From: Botryotinia globosa
Lineage: Eukaryota; Ascomycota; Leotiomycetes; Helotiales; Sclerotiniaceae
Direction of reading: 5' to 3'
NCBI GenBank assembly: GCA_014898425.1
Contig: RCSZ01000009.1
Coordinates: 1,674,001-1,738,000, forward strand
DNA: 64,000 nucleotides
Below are positions 22,798 through 34,458 of this stretch, piece after piece; position 1 is the stretch's first letter; the number at the start of each line of letters is the position of its first letter. Below the pieces are notes generated by a model. That model was not told where the DNA came from, did no database searches, and worked only from the letters and a program-made list of their open reading frames with translations. A program made the position numbers and the translations under genes.

Positions 22798-23540
22798 CTA
22801 GTCTTCAATAGGACTTCTACTATCATCTATGCGTCTCATCGGTAGACCTCTCCACCTCAAAATAATCCCCGAGTTTACCAACATAATCCTCAAGTCCACT
22901 TTGAGCTTCTCACTTTCCTCAATATCCCCCGTACACCAATCGATATTCTCCTGGACTCTAGCAAAATGTTCCTGCCATATACACTCGTGGAAAAATTTCA
23001 AGAACGCCTGTCCATGCTCCAGGAGATTGGGATCTTCCTCATAACTCTGTATCATTTCCTCTAGCTCATGACGTCGCTCATACAACTCCATAATTTCCTT
23101 ATTCTCAGGAACACACTTGATCATTGGCTGTTCACGAAGTAGATTTATGAGAGGGTTGATATAATTTTCCACGAATTCCTTTTCAACGTTTTCAAATCGT
23201 CGCATTTGCTTTTCAATATCTGCATCGTTTTGTCGTCTTATGTTCTCGGCTTTGTATCCTTCAAGTAGTTTTTTGCAAGTATCGATTTCGGCATTTCTTT
23301 TGGATATTCGGGATGGGATAGTCAGATAAGCTTTGAGGAGTTCACCATGCGCATGGATCTGGAGAATAAGAGAATCAATAAGTCGTGATAGGAGTATTGG
23401 AATGGAAAAGTGCTTACCATGCTATCATCGATACCACGGCTCCTTTCGCGAGGAGGCTCTGCTGATTCGTGCAGTTCTTCTAGTCCTGGTTCTTCCATTT
23501 CTAGTTCTTCAGAACCAAGGTCTGACGTATCGAGCTCCAT
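22798..23540 (-). CDS. Coiled-coil protein of unknown function, 2 exons
   Basis: 227 residues from exons 23540-23418 and 23358-22798, separated by a 59-nt GTAAGC..CAG intron in phase 0. The first 30 residues are very acidic (alternating Glu/Leu, GSEELEMEEPGLEEL). The rest is predicted helical and highly charged, with long heptad-like stretches around residues 60-180 (for example RRFENVEKEFVENY and YERRHELEEMIQSYEED). There is no signal peptide or membrane segment. It does not match a family I can name. The upstream ATG at 23540 is the first in frame. The gene is the only intact one between the repeat array and 25.8 kb. Confidence 0.75.
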
Positions 23541-25835
23541 TTTATTTTCTTCTTCTTCGATGAATTTTCTTCCTACGCTTCTCGGGATTGTCTACTCTCG
23601 CCTTTTTGTAATGGATGTGGAAGGTTTGGTGTGGGGTTTTATACGAAAGGCTGGTTGAGTTGGGGATGTCAAAAGAAGATACCTGAAGGTGCTCTGGCAA
23701 TGGAGTTAACAATTCACTAATAACATTGAAAGAAGTTTGGTGAATGTGGACGATTAGTTAATTCATCTCATAAAGACATGTGAAGATATGGTGGAAAGGA
23801 CCCCTGATCATGCATTTATTTTGAGTGCCCCTTGATCGTTTTGAAGTACGTGGCTTTCACAGGAGTCTAGTTCTTCAGAGCAATGCATATCGATGCCATT
23901 CTATTAGCCTGGAGAACAGACATGATTGATGTTACTATGCTGTCGGTTGGGCCAAACAAATGAAACCTTTTACTGACGAAGTGCAAGTCAACTATAGAAC
24001 AACTTACCCAATACAGGTATCATCACGAAATTGCTTTTTATTCAGCGTTGTGGACCATCCTGACTTCATCTATGTAATAGAAGGCGGGAGAAGAAGAAAG
24101 ACTTTCCAATGCTGGTACATAAGGGTATCGTCTGGGCAACTCTCGATTCTATCATCGACCTTAATTTCTGCGACGTTGCGAGGACGAGACTCCACCCTAT
24201 GCCCCTTCTTCTTCACGTTTACTCCCAACTAAAAGAGATGCGCAAGAAAGCCTCATCTTCCTCAACGTTCCACTTTGTAATGGTCAATATAAATCAAGAA
24301 TTTATCTTCGAGTGTATTCTCTACCTTTCCGAGCAGTATATGCCAGAAAACGATCTCGGAGCGCTGGTAGCTTTACTTCCCTTTGTTTTTCATCTTCGAG
24401 GTAGGTAGATCTTCCATTTTGGTCCCTCGTTCTTTCTTTGAGAAACTTGACTTCTATTGCTAGCCAACTAAGATGACGTCTATTCCAAGGGTTTCTTAGG
24501 TTTTCCTTTTGGAGAATTGCTATAAGCAATCTAGGTACTTGATCGTCATTTGAGGTCGGATCTTCTCTTTTAAAACCAGGTTCACGGAAATGTGAAAATA
24601 TTTAAATCTGAGAATATAGTATGGTGCATGGTGCAGTCGTTGTTGTCGGAATGATTACTTTTAACTGAAGTATTGCATACTTCCCCTGGTACCGCAATAA
24701 GGTTCTGGCCAGAATAGCCAAGATTCGGCTCGTCTATGTGAATTATGCCATCAAGTCGTAGAATACTCATGTGACTGGAACCAGCGGTCCGTAGAGATCT
24801 GTGGTTTTGATTGACCTCTCGACCTGATCTCGAGTATTATTAGACAACATAGTATCCCATTCTTGAGATAGGTCGACGTCAACGGTATTTGATGGGCTGA
24901 TGACGAAGTGGCCAGTGATCCGCGGAGTGTTTCATCCTCGATCAAGTTCGTGCTTGAGTTGTTCAAACCCTCTATGTTATGGGAGAGGAACTGTGTAAGT
25001 AGGTATTTCACACTACTGGCCTCGCTCGAGGTCATTGGTTATCAGATATTCTTGAGGGATATCATCGTGACCAGGTTCTAGACTCAGCATAGTAAATTAG
25101 TAAAATGATAGACTTGAGTGGTGAAGCATTATTCCAAAAAGAGTATTCCATCAAGCGCTGTAGAATGTGGCATATAATCCTTCAACTCAACCCATAGCTT
25201 CCTTGAGTGTCACCTGATGTAATAAAAGTCATTGTATCTGAGCTGAGTATAAAATTGGACCCTTTGATGCCCGACTGACGGTAAAGGTGGTAAACGTGGT
25301 AGACGTAGATGAAGCGAATTTTGCCCAAGGCGGTGAATCTCCTCAATCCACCCCAGCCACTCGAATTAAGGTTTAACGCCTCCAATCCTAGCCTCACCGA
25401 ATACTATCTCTGTGGTAACCGGCGATATCTGCAGATACCTACCTAATTATGTATTTGGTACCTGAATGCAACAGCTGGCGCACTCGGTGAGAAGGTATCC
25501 AGATTTCATCATCGTTTGATCCGATACGTATATTTAAATCTAGAAGTCAATGAATTCTTCAGTGGTTTAAACAAGACTTTCCATTGATACACCATTCCAA
25601 GAACTGAGTCTCCAGATATCTATCGCGCAATATAAGGTTAATTTTGGATACATTTGGCGGGGATTTTCATAAAATAGGTGGTTGGGCAACGAACCTTGGA
25701 ATAATATAACGGGTAAATCTCTTTTTCCATTCCTCGGACGATTTTGACCTTCTTCTTCTCTATACACATTCCTAATATTCATACTAATCTTTAAAGTTGA
25801 TCTAGACCTATATCTCCAGACATTAACGATCCAAA
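23541..25835. other. 2.3 kb gene-free stretch
   Basis: No frame above 100 codons and none with a motif. The piece 23960-24410 (+) has partly open frames that look coding by eye but match nothing. Sequence immediately before 25836 is CT-rich, as in fungal leaders. Confidence 0.5.
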
Positions 25836-26675
25836 ATGCGTTACCATTCTTCATTCCTTGCTTTCTCCCTCCTCACCTCAACCACAGCTCTCCAGATACC
25901 GTCATTGCTCTCACCGCCGGAACCTTTCTATGCGCCAATTTCCCTCGACCTTGATATTTCCTCAGAATCATTTATAACATCAAATGAAACTATCCTCCCA
26001 GATACTTCACCAGCTTCCTCAAAACCTAAACCCGAACTCCTCAAACGCAACGGAAACTGCCCCAGCAATTACAACTCATGTTCTACTTTGAAGGATTCAT
26101 ATGGAGGTGCTTGTTGTCCTGCAGCCGCTGTATGTTCAACAGATGCTGCTCATAATGTAGCTTGTTGTGCAGTTGGCGCATCATGCACTGGAACTATTGC
26201 AGTCGCAACTGCAACAAACCCAGCATCAGTTTCTGCGACAGCAACGGGAACATTCGTTCCAAATGCATATTTCCCATTCCCGATCTTACCTACTTCGTAT
26301 GTCAACTCTGCAGCATGTGCTAGCGCGACAGGTTCTTGTGCTAAGAATTATGCGCTGTGTACTGTTGATCTCGAGGGAGGAATGGGTGCGGGAATCACAA
26401 TCTCGGCTGCAAATGGTGGTGTTACTGTGGCTGCAAGCACCATCAGTGGGGGATGGTTGCCAGCAGCTAGTGCGGCAAGCGTCTGTCAGAGTTTGAGTAG
26501 TGTTGCTTGTGACGCTGTTGAAAGCGCTGGATGTGCGCAATTCGGCACGGGAGCCGCAACTGCTACCTTCGTCATTGGAACGAATGGAGTGGGCGCAATG
26601 ATTCCAAGACCAACTATGATGAATTGCCTGCCATACGCGGCAGCTGTAGCCGGAGTTATGGGATTGGCCATTTGA
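25836..26675 (+). CDS. GPI-anchored cysteine-rich cell-surface protein
   Basis: 279 residues, single exon. A signal peptide (about residues 1-18) is followed by a proline-rich segment and a possible Kex2-type site (LLKR near residue 70). A compact cysteine module comes next, CPSNYNSCSTLKDSYGGACC...C...ACCAVGASC, with paired CC groups. A second cysteine-containing region (ACASATGSC, ALC, VCQSLSSVAC, ESAGCAQF) then follows. The C-terminus is a hydrophobic tail (about AAAVAGVMGLAI) without charged residues, typical of a GPI-attachment signal. The pattern matches a family of fungal GPI-anchored proteins of unknown function. The likely location is the cell wall or outer membrane leaflet. No catalytic motif is present. 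Confidence 0.85.
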   Translation: MRYHSSFLAFSLLTSTTALQIPSLLSPPEPFYAPISLDLDISSESFITSNETILPDTSPASSKPKPELLKRNGNCPSNYNSCSTLKDSYGGACCPAAAVCSTDAAHNVACCAVGASCTGTIAVATATNPASVSATATGTFVPNAYFPFPILPTSYVNSAACASATGSCAKNYALCTVDLEGGMGAGITISAANGGVTVAASTISGGWLPAASAASVCQSLSSVACDAVESAGCAQFGTGAATATFVIGTNGVGAMIPRPTMMNCLPYAAAVAGVMGLAI

Positions 26676-27537
26676 GGTGAAAGCGGACAGTTTGGGATTT
26701 TATGAGAATCCATTTGGAATTCAAAGTGGAAATCACGATATGCTTCCTATTTGGAGAAGGATGCGATATACAATTAGTACGGCGGAAGGTTACGCAATAA
26801 ATGTTACGATACAATGTCTGGCTGGGTATGGTGGAATGACTTTAAGATGAGAGGGTGGTATTTATCTATCTACATGGGACGAAAGGGTTAGCGAGTTGAG
26901 GAAAGGAGGTGTGTGTGAAAAGCTTGATAAGCGGATACCTATCTTGAGCGATTGAGCATAGTTTTGGCGTTTGACGATTAATGAACAGGGATGAGGATTT
27001 CTGATATGAATTGATATGAGGGCAGTTGGTGGGAATTATTACAGATATCATACCTAGATAAATATCAATGTGTACAATTTATGAACATACAAAAGAACAA
27101 TGGTTTTCTTCAAAGCCCATTCGTGAGGGATGCATGAATCTGAAGTGTTAGGACTAACTTGACTTTGACCGTGGGTTGAGTATTGTCTGCATGCTCGTAT
27201 GTAGATAATTCAATGACAGAACAGCCTCGTATAGCTCATGATGTACTACATACCTAGGTTGTGATCAACAGCTTATCGTGACTACCCCGCCCCGCATTCG
27301 TCATAATCTAACCTCGTGTCTTACAAATAAACCCGGCAATTCGGTATCAACATACCACTCGCATTTTCCAAATACTGTTGTAGTCCCATTCCCATTCCCA
27401 TTCCCATTCCCATTCCCATTCCCATTCCCACTCTATTCTATCTTCTTGTTCTTGTTCTCATTGCCATTTTCATCAATACATGATACAAAACCCTTTTCAA
27501 TTCCTTCACTCCAACTTCCACCACACCACCACCAAAC
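26676..27537. other. Intergenic with hexanucleotide repeat
   Basis: 862 bp. The left two thirds show no gene. The right third is the promoter/leader of the hydrolase gene and contains the CCCATT repeat and a C/T-rich, A-rich leader up to the ATG. Confidence 0.6.
27385..27430. repeat. (CCCATT)7 microsatellite in promoter/leader of hydrolase gene
   Basis: Seven perfect copies of CCCATT plus ccca, ending 107 bases before the ATG at 27538. Copy number is likely to vary between strains and lies where it could alter transcription or the leader. Confidence 0.95.
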
Positions 27538-28606
27538 ATGACCTCCGCCACCTTCTACCCAAACTTCACTTCCCAATCCGTCTCCACAAGCTCTGATATC
27601 TCAATCCATACTCTCATAGGACCCAAAAATGGCCCTCCTCTTCTTCTCGTTCATGGCTTCCCACAAACACATCATATATGGCATTTAGTTACGCCGCATT
27701 TGGTTGACCACTTTTCTCTTGTGTTGGTGGATTTGAGGGGGTATGGGGAGAGTTCTAAACCGAAGGGTAGTGAGGAGCATAAGGAGTATAGCAAGAGTAC
27801 TATGGTGTGTTTTTGTATTTTGTTTGTGTTTTTATGGTGTGCTATGGGTGTTTCTGTTCGCATGTTTTGGATAATGTAAGATGAGCGATGGGTTCGAAGG
27901 ATTATGGAGTCAGAACTTCTTTCTATACTATACAATTCATACACCCTACAAGCTCACTAACATCCTCTAGGGTTCCGATCTTCTAACCGTAATGAAGCAT
28001 CTCGGCTATCCACAATTCTCAATCCTAGCCCATGACCGCGGCGCCCGTGTCGCCCATCAACTCGCCATAGATCATCCAGAAGCCGTGACGAAGCTTATGC
28101 TTCTAGATATTCTCCCTACTCTAACCATGTACGGATTAGGAAAACACACCTGGTATCAAAAATACTGGCACTGGCCTTTCCTCTCACAACCTTCTCCCTT
28201 CCCCGAACAAGCAATTCTGGGGAATCCTAAGCTTTTCTCTGAGGAATTTCTAGGGAAAGGTGGAGTGAGTAAGGGATTTGCTATGGATGCCAAGGCTAGA
28301 GGGGTGTATGACGAATTATTGAGAGATGAAGAGGCTGTGCATGGTATGTGTGAGGATTATAGGGCTGGGGCGTCGATTGATCTTGAAGAGCAGAGGAGAG
28401 ATAGGAAAGAGAGGAAGAAGATTCAATGTGATGTTTTTGTGATTTGGGGAGAAAAGGGCGCGTGTGGAAGTGAGTTTGGGGATGTAGTGGCGCTTTGGAA
28501 AGAGGTTTGTGCGGGAAAGGTAGAGGGGGTGGCGGTGGATGGGGGACATTATATTCCAGAGGAATGCCCAGAGGAATTGGTGAAGTTGGTTAAGAATTGG
28601 TTTTGA
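27538..28606 (+). CDS. Alpha/beta hydrolase, haloacetate dehalogenase / epoxide hydrolase type, 2 exons
   Basis: 300 residues from exons 27538-27804 and 27971-28606 (intron 166 nt, GTGTGT..TAG, phase 0). Motifs in order: oxyanion-hole HGFPQTHHIWH, DLRGYGESSKP, nucleophile elbow HDRGARVAHQLA with Asp as nucleophile, and catalytic His in DGGHYIPEECPE near the end. An Asp nucleophile with the HDRGAR signature is typical of fluoroacetate dehalogenases and soluble epoxide hydrolases rather than Ser esterases. The acid partner is probably in the VIWGEKGACGSE region, which departs from the common IWGxxD pattern (Lys/Gly where Asp/Glu-Asp is usual), so activity is slightly uncertain. Expected to be cytosolic with a detoxification or xenobiotic role. 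Confidence 0.88.
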
Positions 28607-29537
28607 GGGTGAGTAATAGGAGTGTGCTATTGTAGATGGGGGTTCAGGCGGTGATATCATCATCGTTGTTCCTCGATGCTACGATATTGACAGTGAAAAT
28701 AAGAAAGTCAATACTAAGATTAAGGTCAAATCCCAATACAAAAACAACCTTCTCATCCAACATCTCACACACTTCGAAACAAATAGTAAGGTTAACCGAC
28801 TCGACAAACTGATCAGGGAATAAAAACACAACGACCACTTGGGGATAATACATACAGTAGTATAGTATGACCTTGGAATATTCAGTTCATTTCACTTCCA
28901 CTCCCGTTGATAAGTAATAAATCCACTCAATCGCCCAAATACTGTAATAATCTCTAAAACACTGACTCTCCATTGAAATATGAAGAACCACTAGTTAGTG
29001 ATTATTAAGCCGCAATGATTAACCTTATGTAAAGCTTAAGCTTCATCCTGGTGTTCCCACCATTTTCATTCGACAACTTATCATTTCTCTACAATCCAGT
29101 TGGACCAGACCAAGCCGACCAAGTGGCACATAAGAGTCTATAGAAGGCAACTTGAGTAAATGCCGAAAGGTCGGTTGGCAAATATCAGGAGCTTTTCTTA
29201 GGACACAAGGCATTGGTGACTGGCTTCCAGCACTCACTTTGATCTACTTGATGTCCAGACCATGGCCAATTAAGAGAGAAGTACACGACTGTACTGATAT
29301 AGTTCCTTGGAATATTCATCCTAAACGAGATCACTTTCTATCTTTAACTTCCGATCTCAACACAAATACTATAAAAATCTACTTATCAGGATGATAAGTA
29401 AATACGTAGTCTCCACATCGTGACATTGAATCGGTTCAACGGGACAAAAAATCACACGTGACACACCAAAGGTAAAGATTTACTCACATTTGGGTAGCTG
29501 CCCATCTCAACTCTTAATAATCTCGTAAAACAAGACA
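28607..29537. other. Intergenic between hydrolase and HET genes
   Basis: 931 bp without a supported frame; AT-rich with no repeat noticed. Confidence 0.5.
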
Positions 29538-31844
29538 ATGGACCCACCATTCGTCGCCAGCAACGGGATTTCCAACACAGCGACTGAATCACCTCTTTGC
29601 GCGATATGTTCCGCACAGCTGGCCTTGGACGACGCCGATTCCGGTGGGGCCCTGAAGAATGAAAATGGGGTATCAGTACTCTACTTCCCATATGCAGAGT
29701 CACTCAGGTCCAGTCGACACAACAGTCTCGAGATTGAAGAATCTGTTAATACTTGGAAGGGGGGAGTTGTCTATGAGCGAACGGTGACGCCGCCTAATCT
29801 GCCGGAACTCTCCGATTCCTTTCCTTGCAAATTCTGTCTTGCGCTGAAAAGATCGCTGCTGGATCGCTACGGTGACTGGCTCTGGTGGAAAGATTCCTCT
29901 TCGCCTCTGCGAATTGAGGGGAGATATCAATGGTACTCGCCCCCAAAGACGCGGAGAACGGATAAGGGACCACATTTCCGACTAAGTGCGTTGGCTATAA
30001 CTTATAGCCACCCCGAAATGGAGAACACTTATGACCAAACAGCACCAGATAAATTTCCAGTTATGGCAGACCCTGGTTAGTTGGAGTTTGCTCTAAGTCC
30101 TCGTGGTTACGCTAAGTCGCTGCTGACCTGTGGTTTGCTAGGTCGCTGTAGAGATTGGCTTCACATCGAGCAAACTCCTATAGAAAGCTCTCCGTCCGGA
30201 AAAGTCCTGCGTTTGACCAAAAAATGGATTAAAGAATGCGATTCAAATACAGATTGCGCAGAGCATCGGAAGTTTTCGCAAAACAAAGCAAATTTCTTAC
30301 CAACACGACTCCTCTATCTTGGCGATGGTACAACGGGCCAGTGCCCCCAAATTGTGGAGACAAGAGATTTTCTTGAAAGTCGTTCAGAAATTGCCAGGCA
30401 ACAGTTACAATACGCATGTCTCAGCTACTGTTGGGGGTCTGATTTGCCGCTGACCACAACTTCTAGTACACTGTCGAAGTACAAATTGGGGTTACCAGAA
30501 CACAAGATCCCACAGCTTTTTCAGGACGCAATTGCTGTGTCCCGCGGGCTCGGTATCCAGTATCTCTGGATCGACGCCCTTTGCATTCTCCAAGATGTAC
30601 GCGAGGACTGGGAAAGAGAGGCCTTCATGATGTCCGACATTTTTTATCACTCCTTCATTACCATCGGTGCAGCAACCGCAAGGAGCTGCTATGATAGCAT
30701 TTTCGCTCCGAGAGAAGATCTCTCTTATACCTTGAGCTTTCAGTCCTCGCTATCGAAGGAGGTCGTCGGGTCATACTGTATTTATCTCTCTAAAATGTCG
30801 CACAAAAGACCCTCTGACACCGACTTGTCCAATTCTATCTGGACAAGCCGAGGCTGGGTTTGGCAAGAGCAGATCATGGCACAGAGGCTTCTTATCTTTG
30901 GTAAAAAGATGGTACATCTGAAATGCCACGGTTGCATCTATTCTGAGAATGGAACTGTGAGTAACGTGTTCACGAGCTACATCCTCAGGGCATCGAAGTT
31001 TCAAACTACAGATATCTTGACTGGTGATTGGGAGAAGTGGATGAATGATTTCAGCGGCAGGCAGTTCACTTTTCCCAGCGACAAACTGGCGTCTGTATCT
31101 GGACTCGCCCTTGCATTCGAAAGAGTTTTGGCTACGCGAGGCCAACCCCCGGAGTATCTTGCAGGACACTGGCAAGATGAAAGGTTTCATATCAGCCTGC
31201 AATGGACTATTACGCCAGAGAACAAAGTTCCCTTCCGCAACATGATCAAGGATCTATATGACCCTGAAAAATACTGCGCGCCGTCATGGAGCTGGGCGTC
31301 AAGGAATCAAGGCCGGCTTATTATGCTGCCCATTGTAGATGATCCGAAAGGAATAAAGGCGGACTTCGAGTTCATATCAAATAATCTGGTTGCTGCGAAG
31401 TCAAACGTCCGAGTTAAAACGAGACCAGGCTCGTCTATCACGCTTCGAGGAAGGGTCCGCCCCTTCGCTTATCCTCCAACTGAGAGCACCAGGCGCTATG
31501 ATAGACTCAGATATATACCCCGCTCCGCGGAGTGGGAAGTTTCTGTTCCAGGAGGCAAGATTTATTATTTCCTGGATTGGAACCCCCTGCTGGACGATAC
31601 CTCGTGGGAGGAACTCAGGCCATCTTTGCGGCTTTTTCTTTTGACCCATGTTGGTATGGGACTCGTGTTGTTATCAGAATCAAAATACGAGCTTGGGTTT
31701 CGGCGGGTGGGCGTGTTCCTATTCGTGTCCTCGAACAGAGGTATGAATGGTTCAAGTTGGTCACAACATGGCTTTATTTTCGATAACTTAGAATCCGACT
31801 TTCTTCAAACTGGCTGGAATTTGGAAAATGTAGTCCTTTACTAA
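29538..31844 (+). CDS. HET-domain protein (heterokaryon incompatibility), 2 exons
   Basis: 746 residues. An apparent stop at 30078-30080 is removed by a 66-nt intron (30076-30141, GTTAGT..CTAG, phase 1), giving exons 29538-30075 and 30142-31844. Residues 1-190 hold a variable N-terminal region with paired cysteines (CAICSAQL, CKFCLAL) typical of this family. The HET domain (roughly residues 285-440) shows YACLSYCWG, then QDAIAVSRGLGIQYLWIDALCILQD, the DWEREAFMMSDIF block, AATARSCYDSIF and SIWTSRGWVWQEQIMAQR. The C-terminal part carries YCAPSWSWAS. HET proteins trigger cell death after fusion of incompatible strains in some fungi; many family members have no known role. The partner is unknown. 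Likely accessory and polymorphic. Confidence 0.92.
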
Positions 31845-32952
31845 ATTTCTCGCTTGAACTCGATATATGCTTGTTAAAGAATTCTAATGTTAGTGCTTGA
31901 GGCTGAAATGAGTGTTGTGTTGGACGTAACGTAGGTAACGAGAAATCTTTGACGTAGCACCTACGATGGTAGGTCCTAATTATCAATATTACATTCTGTG
32001 TAAAGAGGATCTATGCACTGGAAATAGTAGTCCATATAAGGGTTGCTATAAGAGCTAGTCTCTTTCACATTCACTTAAGTGTGTCAATACTAATAAGCAG
32101 GACTGATCCTACTAGGTATAAAGATCTACATGACCAGGATGGATTTCTTTACTGTAGAGCTTCATGCTCCGGAAAGTCATTATACTTATTAGTTACGGTC
32201 GGAATAGGAATCATGTAACTGTGCTAGCGTATGCACTGGCACTTCAACATTACAACATAGGTTTCGCAAGTTACAACAGTGTGAACCATGTACTATATTT
32301 ACTTCACCATCCCGATGGTGATACTAATGGTTATATAATTACCCGAATTTTACACTTGACATTATTATCGATTGAATTCCTATTTATCAAAGTCTAATCT
32401 AAACCAGCTCTGTGCCGAATATCACACACCTGTGCGATTACTCATCACACTTACCTTAGTTTGAGAATAGCCTAAACTGAGCGCTCCGTTATTATATAAA
32501 AGATAAGAAAATTTCTTAAGATCTCTGTCTTCTTTAGATTTCTTGTTCTAGTCTATTTTTCGTCTATAGATATGCTTTAGTTTGATCGTAACATCTCAAC
32601 GGATCTAAACACTTCCACGTTCTAGATATTTCCACATGGCCTCGAGAAGACAACCATCACAACACATGGTAAGCCATCTAGTCGATCAATAAATTCGATT
32701 CAAGCTTGTGTGCTGGATTGAAATATCGCTTGTTTCTTTTGAGATGCTAGTAATTGCACAGATGTAGATAGGTCTCAGTGTTTAGCCTCTTATCTAAATT
32801 AATAATTTTTCTTCAAAAAGCTGATGGCTCTGTTAAGCTTCCCGCCCCATATCCAAGCTCAATTCGCAACAAACAGGACATCTCCAAGAGTACCTTATAC
32901 CAAAAAAAGAGAAACAAACACACCAAACAAACCCAGCACAGCCCTGAAACCT
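31845..32952. other. Intergenic between convergent HET and UGT genes
   Basis: 1.1 kb between converging 3' ends. AT-rich, no supported frame. Overlapping frames at 32778-33046 are shadows of the glycosyltransferase C-terminus. Confidence 0.5.
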
Positions 32953-34458
32953 TCACCACACGCTCCTCTCCATCACAAACCTCGTAAACGAATTCAAGCT
33001 CCAATCCGAAGAAACCGGAAACCCATTTAGAAATTTCCCCCTCCATTCTCTCGCTCTCCCTCTCATTTCCGTATCGCCCATTAATTTCTCAATCCCTATC
33101 TTAATACACTCCTCCCCCACCCCATCTTCCATATTCTCCGCAACTTTATATCCAATCTTCAAATAATCCACAATCAACTTCGAATTATAAAACTGATCTC
33201 CCCTGATCGGCCAAGTCAAAAACGGAACACCTCGTCCTATTGCCTCAGCGGTAGAATTCCATCCACAATGTGATAGGAAACCTCCCGTGGAAACATGAGA
33301 CAGGATGAGAAGTTGTGGGGCCCAGCCATAAATGACAAGACCGCGTTTTCCCACCTTGAGAGCGAGATCCTCGGGGTAGAACCCCCCGGGTTCTCGTGAC
33401 TCTTTGGGTATACCAGCTAGTGGGGGTATCACCCAGATAAACGATATGCGGGAATGTTCCAACGCTTTTGCAATGTGAGAATATTCGACCATGTCAGGAC
33501 CGACGTCGCTTCCAAATGCGATGTAAAGTACCTCATCCTGTGCTTTAGAATCTAGCCACTCTAGGACCTCCTCTTCTGAATGATTCGATAAGCGTTGAGA
33601 CTGTCTCCCTCTGATGAGCGAACTATCATTCGCAGATTCCCAATATGTTTCAGGGAGAAGTGGTCCTACGTCCCAAATAGGCACGTTCCATTCAGGCATG
33701 TAGATTTTCACCTCAGCCGCGATGTAGTCGAGAAATGGCTTTTCCAATTCTTCCCATGTGTTGTACATTATTCCAATCGTGCCGTTGAATGCCACAAACC
33801 ATCGCGGTAGATTTCCTGGGTCGCGGGGTTCGGAAAAGGAGGTGAGATCGAAATCAGGGTCTTCGGGTGGCGTCAGACCTGCAACCACTTCCCGGTCAAA
33901 ACGCCTGTAATCTTCTGGTGTAATAGACATCTCGGCTGGCAATCCCTCTATGGTTTTTTCTTGCTCTCCAGTTTCAAATTTCTCAGCCGCTGCTTTCAAT
34001 TTCATCACGTGAGACATCATAGATGCGGCACATGCGCCGAAGGAAACGAAGGTCACAATCGGAATATTACATGTGGCAAAAATATCTTTAGTCCACTCCA
34101 TTTGAATATCGATGATTGCGCATATAATAGGAGGTGTCGAGTCTGAGGTTATGTGTTCGGTGATGCGGAACATGAGTTGATTGATTGCTTCCAAGCGGAA
34201 TTGATCAATATCATAGGGTAAGGGTGATGATGGAGTGATGTATAGAAAAGAGGTTAGGGGGTTTTGAATGAATGATTGGGGGAGTGTTGCGGGGACCGAC
34301 CACGGAGGTTCGAAAGGAGTTTCGATGCCCCTATCGGGGATAACAAGCGTGGTGTTCAAGTTGCGTGCGGTGAGGCGTATGCAAAGCTCGATGCATGGGT
34401 GGAGATGACCTTGCCCTCCACCTGTGACGACGAATATCTCTCCTTTTACACGTTCCAT
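32953..34458 (-). CDS. UDP-glycosyltransferase (GT1 family)
   Basis: 501 residues, one exon. Transfers sugar from a UDP-sugar to a small acceptor; in fungi such GT1 enzymes modify secondary metabolites, sterols or xenobiotics. The N-terminal acceptor domain begins VTGGGQGHLHPCIELC, with the catalytic His expected in GHLHP near residue 18. The C-terminal donor domain has YIAFGSDVGPD and the PSPG-type box GWAPQLLILSHVSTGGF...HCGWNSTAEAIGRGVPFLTWP...GDQFYN (about residues 375-425), which contains the UDP-contacting W, HCGWNS and D-Q pair. There is no signal peptide or C-terminal membrane helix, so it is closer to soluble plant/bacterial-type enzymes than to ER-bound animal UGTs. No neighbouring PKS, NRPS or P450 gene suggests a substrate. 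Confidence 0.92.
   Translation of the reverse strand: MERVKGEIFVVTGGGQGHLHPCIELCIRLTARNLNTTLVIPDRGIETPFEPPWSVPATLPQSFIQNPLTSFLYITPSSPLPYDIDQFRLEAINQLMFRITEHITSDSTPPIICAIIDIQMEWTKDIFATCNIPIVTFVSFGACAASMMSHVMKLKAAAEKFETGEQEKTIEGLPAEMSITPEDYRRFDREVVAGLTPPEDPDFDLTSFSEPRDPGNLPRWFVAFNGTIGIMYNTWEELEKPFLDYIAAEVKIYMPEWNVPIWDVGPLLPETYWESANDSSLIRGRQSQRLSNHSEEEVLEWLDSKAQDEVLYIAFGSDVGPDMVEYSHIAKALEHSRISFIWVIPPLAGIPKESREPGGFYPEDLALKVGKRGLVIYGWAPQLLILSHVSTGGFLSHCGWNSTAEAIGRGVPFLTWPIRGDQFYNSKLIVDYLKIGYKVAENMEDGVGEECIKIGIEKLMGDTEMRGRAREWRGKFLNGFPVSSDWSLNSFTRFVMERSVW

Noticed and set aside
23960..24410. Two overlapping plus-strand frames of 90-99 codons
   Set aside because: Different frames, no start context or motif, and no splice joining them convincingly.
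30078..30080. In-frame stop suggesting a broken HET gene
   Set aside because: It lies in a 66-nt GT-AG intron with a ctgac branch; joining 30075 to 30142 restores the frame in phase 1.
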